From the NCBI RefSeq assembly GCF_004769635.1, contig NZ_RQGH01000039.1, positions 62,001 through 126,000 of the forward strand: a stretch of 64,000 bases of DNA. Direction: 5' to 3'. The notes beneath the pieces were generated by a model. The model had not been told where the DNA came from. It worked only from the letters and a program-made list of their open reading frames with translations, and made no database searches. The DNA is from Leptospira jelokensis (GTDB lineage: Bacteria > Spirochaetota > Leptospiria > Leptospirales > Leptospiraceae). The translations under genes and the position numbers were made by a program. Position 1 is the stretch's first letter, and each line of letters starts with the position of its first letter. Shown piece by piece: positions 51,801-61,083 of this stretch.

Positions 51801-54711
51801 AAAAACACACAAAGTCACGGGTGCCACATCAATCCTTTGTGGAAGTTCCCTCGATGGTTACATGGATGCTTCTGGTTCATCAGCTGCTTTTAATTCACCG
51901 TATGGAATCACTTCAGATGGTATCTTTTTGTATGTAGCTGATTTTGGAAACAACCGGATAAGAAGGGTGCATAGTGAATCAGGAGAAGTGATCACAGTAG
52001 CAGGATCAGGAAACTTAGGCCTTACCAATTCGATCGGTGTCGATGCCAATATCCAATCTCCAAAGTACATCACAAATGTGGGTGACGTCATTGTGTTTGG
52101 AACTATGCACACATTGCGGTCATTAAAATCAAATAAATTCACAGCCTTCTATCCGTTAAACGGTTCCACTTCCAATTTTTTAGGAAATCAGACTATCACT
52201 GCGATTGGAAGTCCTACGTTTGGGAGTGGTAGGTTTGGAGAAACGAGCGGTGCTGCCACAACATCGATTGGAAATGCTGGTACCGCTCCCTCTCCAGGCC
52301 CTTCTGTGAATAAGGTCACTTTATCGAGTTGGTTCCTTTGGGATGGTACGAATCCTGGATCCGCAAAAGTAATCTTTTACCATGGGGATTTTACAAGTAA
52401 TGGTTATGGTTTATTCATTGATGCGAGTGACCAATTGTCAGTTTACCGCGGTGGTTTTACACCTGTCTCCACTCATACAACCATCATCCCAAACCAATGG
52501 ACCCATGTTGCCCTAACCATTGATAGTAATGATGGGTACAAAGTGTACATGAATGGGAATTTGGTTTTAAAGAGAACCATGCCTACGATCGCCATATCAG
52601 GTGATTTGACCGTAGGTGTTTCTTCCTCTGGGACTTTGTTTTTCCCAGGAAAAATAGCCGACTTACGATTCTACGAACGCGAGTTAAACGAAGCCGAAGT
52701 GAATGATTTAGCGAAAAATGCGGATAGCGCACTCGTCGGCAATTCCTATGCATCAAGGCCAATCCAGCTCATGGTGCAATATTCTTTTACGGGAGATACA
52801 ACATCCACTGGTGCCATTAGCGGAAACCTGACATCATATGGATCGAATGTTTTCACCACAGGTATCGGAAGGCAGGCGAATACAGGAAGGCGTATGCGAC
52901 TTGGGGGGTATTTGCAGGACCCAACTCTCAACGCATTGCCTCTTGGAAACCATCCAAGGAGCATCTGTGTTTGGGTGAACCCAGAACGTTACCCAGTCAA
53001 CATCAATGAAAATGCAGCGATTTTGTCCTATGGAAATCCAGCTTCAAATGAAGCCTTCATCCTCGGAATGTTCAAAGATGCCGGTGGCAACCAAAGACTT
53101 CGGTTTGGTGGCCTAAATGGTTCTGAAATTTATATCTTTTATACACTCCCCCTCAATCGTTGGACTCACCTCTGTGGAACCTTTGATGGAAACAATGGTT
53201 GGTTGTATGCAGATGGAGTTGAGATTGCAAGCCAGACTATAAATGCGGTGAATACAACTCTTGGTTCTGGTTTATTCGTAGGAAGGCTCGACTCAAGTCC
53301 CTCTCAAACTTTCAATGGCAAACTCGATGAAATCAAAATTTATTCCAAGGCACTTACCGCAAAAGAAGTGAGAATCCTCTCTGCGCAAATCCCTGATGGT
53401 CTTGTGGCTCGTTTTGATTTTAATAAGGACTTCCAAGATGTGAGTGGGTTTGGCAATCCGACAAGTAATATGGGTGCCACACTCGTGGTTGATAAATATG
53501 GCCAATCCATCTCGGCCTTAAATACAAATGGTTCCACTTACTTAAATGTCATCACGACCACATCCTCCTTACCTAAAAAATTCCAACCGCGAACCGTATG
53601 TGTCCAATACAAATCAGGTGCCATCAATCCTGGAACCATGCTGAGCATAGGTCCAAACTCAGCCGACCGCATGATCGCGTTAGGTGCAGGGCTTACCAAT
53701 TCAAAATACTTTTTTTCAGGTTATTTGAACGAAGTAGAGGAATTTTATTATAACCAACAGAACATTTGGCATTACCTTTGTGGTGTCTATGAAGGGCCAG
53801 CTGGTGGTTATGGAGCTTCCATCTACCACAATGGTGTGAAACTCATCACACAAGCCAAAAGCACTTGGGATGCCGATCCAAGTGTGTTCACAATTGGCAT
53901 TCGCTCCGATTTGACAAGTGGATTCAATGGCCAACTGGATGAAGTCCTAGTATACAACAGAGCACTTACCATGGATGAAATCCAAGCCATCTCAGGATAT
54001 GATCCAAGACAAGTGGCTTCCTGGAATTCCAATCCAGTCACAAGTTCTTTGAAACTCCACCTAAGTGCTGATAGTTTTTCCAATCTCACAAATTACTCAC
54101 CAGTTACAAATTGGCAAGACCGCAGTGGGAATGGTGCTTCCTTTGTAGCAGGCAATCCTCCTTTATACCTGAGTGGTGGGATTGGTGGAAAACCAGCTGT
54201 TAACTTTGATGCTGGTAGTTCCCAGTATCTATACCGACTGAGTGCCACGGGTATCCCTGCCAATAGTTCAACCATGTTCTTTGTTCTAACAAGAAGTATC
54301 TTAGCCAACGGACCCATCTTCGAATCCAATGGTGGTGTCACTTATTACTTTGATTCTAATATCTTTCGGATGGGAAAAATATCGGAAGGGATCATTGGCT
54401 CTAGCTCCATTAACTTTAACCTCACTTACTTTCCCTACCTGGTAACGTTTGAACAATTGAATGGAGTGAATTTTTCATTTTTCTCAAGTGGTTTGAACCA
54501 AACCATTTCTACAGATCCAAATAAAACCTTCACACCAAGTGATCTTTATTTAGGATCAGATGCAGGTGCGTCTAATTTCTTTTCAGGAAATATTGGAGAA
54601 GTCATTTATTATAATAACACACTCGCAATCACGGGTCGTACGATTGTCTTATGTTATCTCTCTCAAAAGTACAATCTTGACTTAACCGGAGTACCCATCT
54701 ATTGCGATTAA
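48805..54711 (+). CDS. Giant multidomain lipoprotein (Ig-like, NHL and LamG domains)
   Basis: A 1968-residue predicted lipoprotein with lipobox PIFGC (Cys about 33). Domains in order: about seven Ig-like repeats of 85-90 residues at 55-790, each ending in a Cys pair, two of them closer to chitobiase-C-terminal type; an NHL/six-bladed-propeller region at about 790-1110 (FNLPKGITTDGTYLYV, NRIKRV); then four concanavalin/LamG-type domains at about 1112-1310, 1319-1530, 1533-1729 and 1748-1968 (RWTHLCGTFDGNNGWLY, GKLDEIKIYSKALT). It should project from the cell surface and bind glycans or matrix. The cytochrome gene overlaps its stop by ten bases. Confidence 0.88.
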   Translation: MMMTGKYFFGSKGGISFLQKLFLSLFLLPIFGCSFPNINRSFLETFTTFRFLQANTLAYTVSFRVSGLLGTGLQMENNGEVLEVTNDGTYTFTKKINSGATYNVTVKTPPSSPIQNCIVSSGQGTVLSGNIEGIQVVCGDALYLISGTATGLSGNGLQLQNITGSGTDTINVNSASFSFPPLPAGETYNFSIVSQPTNPSQTCSITSPGVTSGTMTTTPIPVTINCSTNSYAVNAQVIGILGTLSVGNELKLTLDGANTIDVTTDGTFAFPGTYLSGGTFSVSIDNPGGVITTGVCTLVSSSVTVGNGTTTFAVNCSNAFLVGGSVSSPGGTTTSVLGGAVTLDLVHTGGTPAFVTQSVSVNPGVGTFTFGSTIPGGVDYEIVVSANPPNQVCTITAGATHSGIVSNMSNAVLNCSLTLPSFSPVSGSVFNDDGTVTLSSLIPGSEYRYTLGNGAQADPTCATGTVTTSTVSLTDNSQAVIKAIHCKVGWDPSQVVTSSYALKVATPTPSLATGAFLDSGQTVSFSTTTTGSTWVCHTNAVAVPADPDCGMAANTCNTGALGNYVFPTPGVSENVKVRMCKVGFAQSDILSVNYQPNVYTVGGTISSLTTPFGAGTFVLQNNGGDDLTIASNGTFTFNTALPTGTNYSVTVFSAPQNPWQNCSITSASGTVTNGAVTNVGIICSVNLYNMSGNVTSTVNLPTGLTITNGIDSINVPAGATSTPITFATPLASGTGYEIQITQEPPGFVCAVQSDVTGTMLGANITNIAVNCVAGYRYGNAIGAQKLAPVQIHYFQGEIATAAGQVTSGASDGLAATASFNDINGITFDGAKGYIVDSGNHKIRVFNPMTNSVSSLVGSGSAGNTAGSGVSGSFNLPKGITTDGTYLYVTETLGNRIKRVLISTGYAETFAGDDSVVSPANALADSSDPLAARFASPAGIVLDDGKLYIADRNNSAIRVLKISSREVTTLVSGGDINFPEGITVIGDYLYTTNLGTHNITKTHKVTGATSILCGSSLDGYMDASGSSAAFNSPYGITSDGIFLYVADFGNNRIRRVHSESGEVITVAGSGNLGLTNSIGVDANIQSPKYITNVGDVIVFGTMHTLRSLKSNKFTAFYPLNGSTSNFLGNQTITAIGSPTFGSGRFGETSGAATTSIGNAGTAPSPGPSVNKVTLSSWFLWDGTNPGSAKVIFYHGDFTSNGYGLFIDASDQLSVYRGGFTPVSTHTTIIPNQWTHVALTIDSNDGYKVYMNGNLVLKRTMPTIAISGDLTVGVSSSGTLFFPGKIADLRFYERELNEAEVNDLAKNADSALVGNSYASRPIQLMVQYSFTGDTTSTGAISGNLTSYGSNVFTTGIGRQANTGRRMRLGGYLQDPTLNALPLGNHPRSICVWVNPERYPVNINENAAILSYGNPASNEAFILGMFKDAGGNQRLRFGGLNGSEIYIFYTLPLNRWTHLCGTFDGNNGWLYADGVEIASQTINAVNTTLGSGLFVGRLDSSPSQTFNGKLDEIKIYSKALTAKEVRILSAQIPDGLVARFDFNKDFQDVSGFGNPTSNMGATLVVDKYGQSISALNTNGSTYLNVITTTSSLPKKFQPRTVCVQYKSGAINPGTMLSIGPNSADRMIALGAGLTNSKYFFSGYLNEVEEFYYNQQNIWHYLCGVYEGPAGGYGASIYHNGVKLITQAKSTWDADPSVFTIGIRSDLTSGFNGQLDEVLVYNRALTMDEIQAISGYDPRQVASWNSNPVTSSLKLHLSADSFSNLTNYSPVTNWQDRSGNGASFVAGNPPLYLSGGIGGKPAVNFDAGSSQYLYRLSATGIPANSSTMFFVLTRSILANGPIFESNGGVTYYFDSNIFRMGKISEGIIGSSSINFNLTYFPYLVTFEQLNGVNFSFFSSGLNQTISTDPNKTFTPSDLYLGSDAGASNFFSGNIGEVIYYNNTLAITGRTIVLCYLSQKYNLDLTGVPIYCD

Positions 54712-55145
54712 CAGTAACTAGTTTGGATCGGGTGTTTTCGGTTTCTTTCCAAACCTCTGTTAAACAATGTTTTTTTGTTTTCACCTTGTGTTTTCTCTAT
54801 TTCCAATGTAATGCGGAAAATGAGTCCACAAAAAAAGAACCTCCCCCACCGAAAGCCACCACCGTTCCTTTCCCAGAAGCCATGTACATCCAAAATGGTT
54901 GTATCTCTTGCCATGGACCAGAAGGCAATGGCCGAGGCACAAGGACTCATTTGTTAAAGGATGCAAGGATTCCGAATTTCCAAGATAAAACGACTTATGT
55001 GAATGGATCATCAAAAGAAGCCATAGCCAAAAGTATCAAAAACGGAATTCCAGGCAGTTACATGAAAGCATATTCGCATATGCGTAAAAACGAAATTGAT
55101 GCCTTAGCCGAATACATTCAAAAAATGCAGCGAAACAATCGATAA
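54702..55145 (+). CDS. Small c-type cytochrome, probably lipid-anchored
   Basis: A 147-residue protein with the haem c motif CISCH (about residue 73) and a possible axial Met in GSYMKAY. A hydrophobic start ends in LYFQC, a plausible spirochaetal lipobox, followed by a Pro-rich linker. The start codon is uncertain: TTG 54702 overlaps the previous gene by ten bases, and GTG 54732 is an alternative. It is a monohaem cytochrome likely to face the periplasm. Its link to the giant lipoprotein is only positional, but the overlap suggests co-expression. Confidence 0.8.
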   Translation: MRLTVTSLDRVFSVSFQTSVKQCFFVFTLCFLYFQCNAENESTKKEPPPPKATTVPFPEAMYIQNGCISCHGPEGNGRGTRTHLLKDARIPNFQDKTTYVNGSSKEAIAKSIKNGIPGSYMKAYSHMRKNEIDALAEYIQKMQRNNR

Positions 55146-55216
55146 TCACAAACTAGATTCATAGATAAACATTGGTCATTTCAAAGATCTCAATCAAACA
55201 TCAATCAGATGCGAGA

Positions 55217-55978
55217 CTAACGCCCGAGATTCATTAAATTGGAATACATCTCACAGGAACTCAAAACCCCCAATTCACAGGCATCATCCAATTCCTCTAA
55301 AGCTATGGAGATCTGATCAACTTGTTTTGTTTTCAATCGAGATTGGGCACTCATTTCTAACTCTTTTGCCTTTTTCATTTGCTCACCAATAGAACTAAAC
55401 TTCCATGGCAAAATTCTTTTTTCATACTTTAATGAACTTAAAAACAGCCTGATGTCCCTTTCGATTTGAGGATAAACTGATTCCAAACAAGTTACAATGA
55501 TTGTGATTCCAAATGTTTCATTCGTTGTTGTGATATAATGTTGGATGACCGTGTCTTCTTTATCCTTAAAACTGCCAACCATTCCCAAAAATTGAAATAC
55601 TTCCTGTTCGGGTTCCGAGTTTAATTTTTGAAGATTGTAATACTCTTTAATGTTTGTGACTAAAATGTATTTTTTTGATTCTGCATGAAAGAGAATCGGA
55701 TTTACGATTTGTTTGGTGTCCGATTCTTTGAAAAGCACCACCAAGGCCGGGATGATCTCACGCCCAAGTCCATCTTTTAAAACCTGAGTGCGGAAGTGGT
55801 CAAATTTTGTGGTCTGACCATTGGACCGTCTATTCGTTAGATACCACAAGGAAGGTAACCGAAAAGAAAGACAATGGGTTTGCAAACATGTTTTCCAAGT
55901 TTCCTCTTCAGCTACCAAATGAGTCAAAGAAAAAGAAATATAGAAAAACGTAATGAGTGCAAACTTAGAATATTTCAT
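55217..55978 (-). CDS. Exported protein of unknown function
   Basis: A 253-residue protein with a signal peptide (KFALITFFYISFSLTHLVAE). The mature part has one Cys pair early (KTCLQTHCLSF), a segment with PsbP/Mog1-like strand order (SLWYLTNRRSNGQTTKFDHF, TFGITIIVTCLESVYPQIE) and a helical C-terminus rich in Glu/Leu. It overlaps the start of the downstream-oriented acetoacetyl-CoA synthetase gene's end by four bases, so it is second in that operon. Function unknown. Confidence 0.65.
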   Translation of the reverse strand: MKYSKFALITFFYISFSLTHLVAEEETWKTCLQTHCLSFRLPSLWYLTNRRSNGQTTKFDHFRTQVLKDGLGREIIPALVVLFKESDTKQIVNPILFHAESKKYILVTNIKEYYNLQKLNSEPEQEVFQFLGMVGSFKDKEDTVIQHYITTTNETFGITIIVTCLESVYPQIERDIRLFLSSLKYEKRILPWKFSSIGEQMKKAKELEMSAQSRLKTKQVDQISIALEELDDACELGVLSSCEMYSNLMNLGR

Positions 55979-57939
55979 TCCATTAATTCTTTTCTATTTT
56001 TAAAAAAATCAAGTGCATTTGGATTGGCGAGGGCATTTTTATTTTTTACCTCTAAACCAGCTACGGTTTGTTTTACGGCGATTTCTACTTTTTTTCCGTT
56101 CACTGTATATGGAATTTCCGGCACTGAAAGTACAATCGATGGCACATGCCGTGGAGATGTTTCTTTTTTGATTTGTTCTTTGATTTTTTTGATTAACACT
56201 TCATCCAAACTGATCCCGTCGGCTAATACCACAAAAAGAACGACTCGTACATCATCTTTATACTCTTGCCCGATGATGACGGAGTCTTTGATTTCAGGAA
56301 TTTTGGCTACAACAGAATAAATGTCGGCCGTTCCAATCCGAACACCACCAGGATTCAATGTGGCATCTGACCTTCCATAAATGATCACACCATTTTCATT
56401 TGTTATGGAAGCAAAATCACCATGGCACCAAATATTATCATAGGTTTCAAAATAGGCAGATTTGTATTTAGAACCAGTTTCATCATTCCAAAAAAATAAC
56501 GGCATCGAAGGAAATGGAGTGGGACAAACCAATTCTCCTTTTTCACCAACCACTGATTTACCCATGTCGTCAAATACTTGGACATCCATTCCAAGTCCCT
56601 TACATTGGATTTGACCAGCAAACACCGGTAAGCCTGGATTTCCTAAAGCAAAACATCCATTTAGGTCGGTACCACCCGAAATGGAAGATAGTTGTACATC
56701 TTCTTTGATGTTTTGATAAACATATTCAAATCCAGAAACTGGCAATGGAGATCCCGTAGAAAGGATGACTTTTAGATCGGGAAGTGGGTATTTTTCTTTG
56801 ATCGAAATTTTTTCTTCTTCTAAGACAGATAAGTATTTGGCACTTGTTCCAAATACTTGTATGGATTCCCTTTCCACCATTTCCCAAAGAGTCTCATGGC
56901 TCGGATAAAATGGATTCCCATCAAATTGGTATAAGGTGGCTCCTAAAGCCAAAACGGATTGTGACCAGTTCCACATCATCCAACCACAGGTTGTATAATA
57001 AAAGAGTTTTTCCCCTTTTGAAAGATTGCAATGTAACGATAACTCTTTTGTGTGATTGAGTAATACCCCACCCCCTTGTACAATGCATTTAGGCAATCCC
57101 GTTGTCCCAGATGAAAACATGATGTAAACAGGATCTGAAAAAGAAATGGATGTGTAGGATATTTCCTCACCTTCTCTTACAACAGGCAAAGATTGGTAAC
57201 GAAATGGAAATTTGATCGTTCCAAACTCTGTTATCGTTTGGGTAAAATCATACAAAATCGTTTCTTTGAATTGAGAGTTTTCACTTGAGGCCAGAGCCAA
57301 TGTCACTTCTTCTAATTTATCGATGATCGAGATTTTTTTCCCTTTAAAATAATAAGCATCCACTGAAATCAAAACTTTTGGATACACTTGTTCAAACCGA
57401 TCTAAGATCCCCTTAACACCAAAATCTGGTGAGGCACTTGCCCAAATGGCTCCAAGTGATGTGGTTGCTAACATTCCTATGGTGGAAATAGGAGCATTGG
57501 GGACCAAACCTACCACTCTGTCTCCTTTCGTCACGCCTAACGAAAGCAGGTGGTTTCGTAATTTGATCACCTCTCTTTTCAGTTCTCGGTATGTATACCT
57601 CTCAATCTTACCATCTTCTCCATAAAAGACAATGGCTTCCTGCTCTGGATTTCCCTTCTCTAATAGATTTTCTGCGAAGTTATAAAGGGCACCGGGAAAC
57701 CATTTCGTTTTCGAAAACTGAGGATTGCTTTCCAAGGTTTTTGTAGGATTTTGGTGTAATAGGAAACCAGAATACGTTAACCATTCCATCCAAAACGTTT
57801 CAAACTCGGAAACAGAAACAGAATGGAAAGAAGTGTAATCAGAAAACGTTTTCCCAATTTTTGTTTCCAAATGGGTTTGGAATCGGCTGAGATTTGTAGG
57901 TTGTTTTGATGGAGTCCAAAGGGGATTTTGTTTCGCCAT
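55975..57939 (-). CDS. aacS: Acetoacetate--CoA ligase (acetoacetyl-CoA synthetase)
   Basis: A 654-residue ANL-superfamily enzyme that activates acetoacetate with ATP and CoA. The family-specific N-terminus (KWFPGALYNFAENLL) is present. Adenylation motifs are YIMFSSGTTGLPKCIVQ (P-loop), TTCGWMMWNWSQS, and the hinge GRSDATLNPGGVRIGT, with the catalytic Lys region near NGKKVEIAVK. Length matches AacS (about 650). It would let the cell use ketone bodies or recycle polyhydroxybutyrate products. Confidence 0.93.
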   Translation of the reverse strand: MAKQNPLWTPSKQPTNLSRFQTHLETKIGKTFSDYTSFHSVSVSEFETFWMEWLTYSGFLLHQNPTKTLESNPQFSKTKWFPGALYNFAENLLEKGNPEQEAIVFYGEDGKIERYTYRELKREVIKLRNHLLSLGVTKGDRVVGLVPNAPISTIGMLATTSLGAIWASASPDFGVKGILDRFEQVYPKVLISVDAYYFKGKKISIIDKLEEVTLALASSENSQFKETILYDFTQTITEFGTIKFPFRYQSLPVVREGEEISYTSISFSDPVYIMFSSGTTGLPKCIVQGGGVLLNHTKELSLHCNLSKGEKLFYYTTCGWMMWNWSQSVLALGATLYQFDGNPFYPSHETLWEMVERESIQVFGTSAKYLSVLEEEKISIKEKYPLPDLKVILSTGSPLPVSGFEYVYQNIKEDVQLSSISGGTDLNGCFALGNPGLPVFAGQIQCKGLGMDVQVFDDMGKSVVGEKGELVCPTPFPSMPLFFWNDETGSKYKSAYFETYDNIWCHGDFASITNENGVIIYGRSDATLNPGGVRIGTADIYSVVAKIPEIKDSVIIGQEYKDDVRVVLFVVLADGISLDEVLIKKIKEQIKKETSPRHVPSIVLSVPEIPYTVNGKKVEIAVKQTVAGLEVKNKNALANPNALDFFKNRKELME

Positions 57940-58180
57940 GAGAACTGATCTTCATTCCTTCAAATTCCAAGGCAAGAAAGTTACCATCCTCCTACAAACT
58001 AACGAAACACAAAACAAATCCAAAGATACTGAGTCTCAACCATTCAATCCGAAGTGACATCAAGTCAGATGTGCAAAAGCAAACGGACTGTTCGTTAAAG
58101 GAGGATCCATAGATTATAAACGAGGTATCCTGATTATTGATTGCAAATGGCAAAGGCAACCACATAGTTTCCATTAGGAT

Positions 58181-58576
58181 ATGAATGCAAAAGGGAAACA
58201 AAATCAATTTGTAAAACAATTCTTGTTGTATTCCTTTGTCCTTGTATTCGCATCCCATTTTATCTACCAACGTTTGGTGGACAATGAAATCAATTGTGGT
58301 GCAATTGGTGCTCCTGAAAGTGGATGCCCGTATTCTTTTTTAGACCATACGTTCGGTTTGGATACAGACCATGATTTAGGAGAGGAAGGCGAACATTCTG
58401 AACATGTTTGTATCTCATGCCCTTGTAATCTGATTGTTTCCATCACTTGGGATTTATACCTATCTCACGTGCTCATCCAACTTCATAAATTTTATTATGA
58501 AGCAAACGAAATTCAAATTCCAAAGCAATTAGGCATCAAATTTCACTTTAGACCACCCAAAGCCATTCTCTCTTAG
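58181..58576 (+). CDS. Small metal-ligand-rich membrane protein upstream of the efflux operon
   Basis: A 131-residue protein with one N-terminal membrane segment (LLYSFVLVFASHFIY). The central part is rich in possible metal ligands: NCGAIGAPESGCPYSF, DHTFGLDTDHDLGEEGEHSEH and CISCPC. It lies 47 bases before the TolC-like gene and shares its strand. A metal-sensing or periplasmic chaperone role for the pump is inferred from composition and position. I do not recognise a named family. Confidence 0.65.
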   Translation: MNAKGKQNQFVKQFLLYSFVLVFASHFIYQRLVDNEINCGAIGAPESGCPYSFLDHTFGLDTDHDLGEEGEHSEHVCISCPCNLIVSITWDLYLSHVLIQLHKFYYEANEIQIPKQLGIKFHFRPPKAILS

Positions 58577-58623
58577 TTTATCCGCACAGTTTTATTTTTG
58601 CGATTCACTCATGGGAGGGTTCC

Positions 58624-59946
58624 ATGTATTTACCGAAGTATTTTTACAAACTAAAATGGTTTGTGTTTTTGGTATGTTTCATTTTTGTATTTTCGACAAA
58701 AACAAACTCGAATGATACAAATTTAAAATGCCAAAATTCAAACTCGATCTTTGAATTGAGTTTATGTATTGTTAAACGCCATCCAGATTATCGATTAGAG
58801 GAAATCAAACTCAAAGAAATTTCTGGAAGGAAAAAAATAGCATCCTACTATTTTCCTTCAAATCCCACATTCTCTGGTTATTTGGCAAATAGAAGTGTAG
58901 AATCATCGAATCAATTTTTGGGTTCCAGTGTTAGTTCGGCCAACAATTTCCAAGTAATGGTAAACCAAGAGATTTTTACCAATGGAAAACGAGAAATTGC
59001 CATTCAAATTGCTGATGAAGAGTTTAGGTCTCAAGTTTTTCGTTTAGAATCCATCAAACGAATTTTAGAATTTGAAGCGCTCAAAAAACTAACTAGGTAC
59101 CGTTATCTGTATTTAGAAAAAGAAAATAGTAACAATAGTTTACAGTTAGTAAAAGAATTAAAAAAAATTTCCAAAGCACGTATCAATGAAGGATTATCCC
59201 CTGGGATCGATGAATCCCTTTCTGAATCAGAGGAAATTCGAATTTTTAAGTTATGGAACCAAACACACAGGTCATTCGAAAATGCAAAATCTGAATTAGA
59301 AGTTTTACTGGGAGAGACAATCGAATTTAACGAGGATACTGCAATCCATTGGAAAATCCCCACAGACCTACCGAAAGAAAAATCAGATTTGGTAAAAATC
59401 GCATTCCAATCTAGACCAGAAATTTTTTTAACAGAAAAAGAAATCGAACTAGCTTTGTTAAGGCATAATGAAGTTCGGAAACAAAAGATTCCTAATGTTA
59501 GTTTAGGTGCTTTTGCACAAAATGATGGATTCAACGAACGTGTGGTAGGTGGAATGTTAACCCTGCCACTTGTAATTTGGCGGGATTATGAAGGAGAATC
59601 GATGGTCTCTGCATCCAAAATTGAATCATCGAAGGAACTTAAAGAATCAGTTTCAAGAAATGTCAAACAAGAGGTTTTGTTTGCCCTCACAAATTATCTT
59701 ACTCTCTCGGAAGAAATTCAATTGTATGATGAAAAAAAAATGCAAAGAGCAGAGTTTGATTTAAAAAACCTTCAAGAAGCCATTCAATTTGGAAAAATCA
59801 AAATCATCGATGCCATTAACCACCAAAGAATTCTGCTTCAAACAAAATTAAACTATCTCAATACAAAATCAGAATATGAAATTTCACAAATCGAACTCAT
59901 TCGCGTACTCGGTTTGCCAACCCATTCAATGGAAATCCAAAAATGA
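58624..59946 (+). CDS. TolC-family outer-membrane efflux protein (CzcC-like)
   Basis: A 440-residue outer-membrane channel subunit. The signal peptide is followed by two OEP repeats with long helices (LKELKEISGRKKIASYYFPSNPTFSG-type; LVKIAFQSRPEIFLTEKEIE; QEVLFALTNYLTLSEEIQ). The motif FGKIKIIDAINHQRILL is typical of OEP proteins of heavy-metal pumps. The ribosome-binding site GGGAGGG precedes the ATG. It overlaps the adaptor gene by four bases, making one efflux operon. Confidence 0.88.
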   Translation: MYLPKYFYKLKWFVFLVCFIFVFSTKTNSNDTNLKCQNSNSIFELSLCIVKRHPDYRLEEIKLKEISGRKKIASYYFPSNPTFSGYLANRSVESSNQFLGSSVSSANNFQVMVNQEIFTNGKREIAIQIADEEFRSQVFRLESIKRILEFEALKKLTRYRYLYLEKENSNNSLQLVKELKKISKARINEGLSPGIDESLSESEEIRIFKLWNQTHRSFENAKSELEVLLGETIEFNEDTAIHWKIPTDLPKEKSDLVKIAFQSRPEIFLTEKEIELALLRHNEVRKQKIPNVSLGAFAQNDGFNERVVGGMLTLPLVIWRDYEGESMVSASKIESSKELKESVSRNVKQEVLFALTNYLTLSEEIQLYDEKKMQRAEFDLKNLQEAIQFGKIKIIDAINHQRILLQTKLNYLNTKSEYEISQIELIRVLGLPTHSMEIQK

Positions 59947-61082
59947 ATCGTAACACAAAACTTTTATTCGCATCCATCATCCTTATCCTATTTGCATTCT
60001 ATTTTTGGTACTCACAAAAACCAAATACAACTGGATCAGAAAACCAAACCGCCAAGGACTTACTTGAAATTAGTACCGAACAAAGGAATGAAATCAAAAT
60101 TGAAACACAAGTTATGGAACTTAGTCCCATCCATACGCAAATAGAACTCTTAGGTGAAACAGAAGCTGTCCCTGACCAAATCATGGATGTACCTGCAAGA
60201 ATTTCAGGCAGAGTGACGTCGGTTCATTTTGTGGAAGGAGATACCATCACAAAAGGACAAAAATTAGCCACCATTGACTCTCCAGAACTCGCAAAACTTC
60301 GATCCAATTATCTTGTTGCAAATTCAAAATTCCATGCCGCTGAACAAAATTTAACACGAATTAGTTCTCTCGTAAAAATAAATTTGGCAGCAAAACAAGA
60401 ACAAATTGATGCTGAAGCAAATTTACGTGTCATTGAATCAGAAAAAAATTCTGCGGAAGAATCCTTACGTGCAAACGGATTACCGATAAACAATATATCG
60501 TCAGGACAATACATTGTTTATGCACCTAAATCAGGTTTGGCGCTCTCTCGGAATGCAATTCCAGGGTCCATCATCAATGGAAATCAAATTTTGACAACCA
60601 TTGCAAATCTAAATGATTTATGGTTCCAAGCAAAAATTTATGAAAATGATTTACAGTATTTATCAGAGGGACTCACTGCAAATGTCTTACTGAACGCATA
60701 CCCTGAACTCAGCTTCCCAGGAAAATTGGAACATATCGGAGAAAAAGTAGACCCAGAATCACGTACAGTTCATGCGCGAGTTGTTTTCAAAAATCAAAAT
60801 CGAAAAGCAAAGATTGGATTATTTGGCAAAGCAATTTTAAAGGTCAATGAACGAAAGAGTTTCCAATTGCCAGAACATAGCATCCAATCCTACCAAAACC
60901 GAAAGTTTATCTTTCTCGAAGGTAAAAAAAACGAATTCCATTGGGTAGAAGTGGTAACGGGCATTACATCCAATCAAAAAACAGAAATATTACAAGGGGT
61001 TAAGGAAGGTGATCGAGTTGTCACAAAAGGTGCTTTTGAATTAAAGGCAATTTTATTCAAAGATACGTTTGGAGGAGAATGA
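59943..61082 (+). CDS. RND efflux periplasmic adaptor subunit (CzcB-like)
   Basis: A 379-residue membrane-fusion protein. An N-terminal membrane anchor (LLFASIILILFAFYFWY) precedes the barrel-sandwich domain (VPARISGRVTSVHFVEGDTITKGQKLATIDSPEL), a helical hairpin (about 105-180) and beta-barrel (LWFQAKIYENDLQYLSEGL, GKLEHIGEKVDPESRTVHARV). The C-terminal end EGDRVVTKGAFELKAILFKD is typical of CusB/CzcB. It starts inside the TolC gene's stop and is followed two bases later by the pump gene. Confidence 0.9.
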   Translation: MNRNTKLLFASIILILFAFYFWYSQKPNTTGSENQTAKDLLEISTEQRNEIKIETQVMELSPIHTQIELLGETEAVPDQIMDVPARISGRVTSVHFVEGDTITKGQKLATIDSPELAKLRSNYLVANSKFHAAEQNLTRISSLVKINLAAKQEQIDAEANLRVIESEKNSAEESLRANGLPINNISSGQYIVYAPKSGLALSRNAIPGSIINGNQILTTIANLNDLWFQAKIYENDLQYLSEGLTANVLLNAYPELSFPGKLEHIGEKVDPESRTVHARVVFKNQNRKAKIGLFGKAILKVNERKSFQLPEHSIQSYQNRKFIFLEGKKNEFHWVEVVTGITSNQKTEILQGVKEGDRVVTKGAFELKAILFKDTFGGE

Positions 61083-61083
61083 T

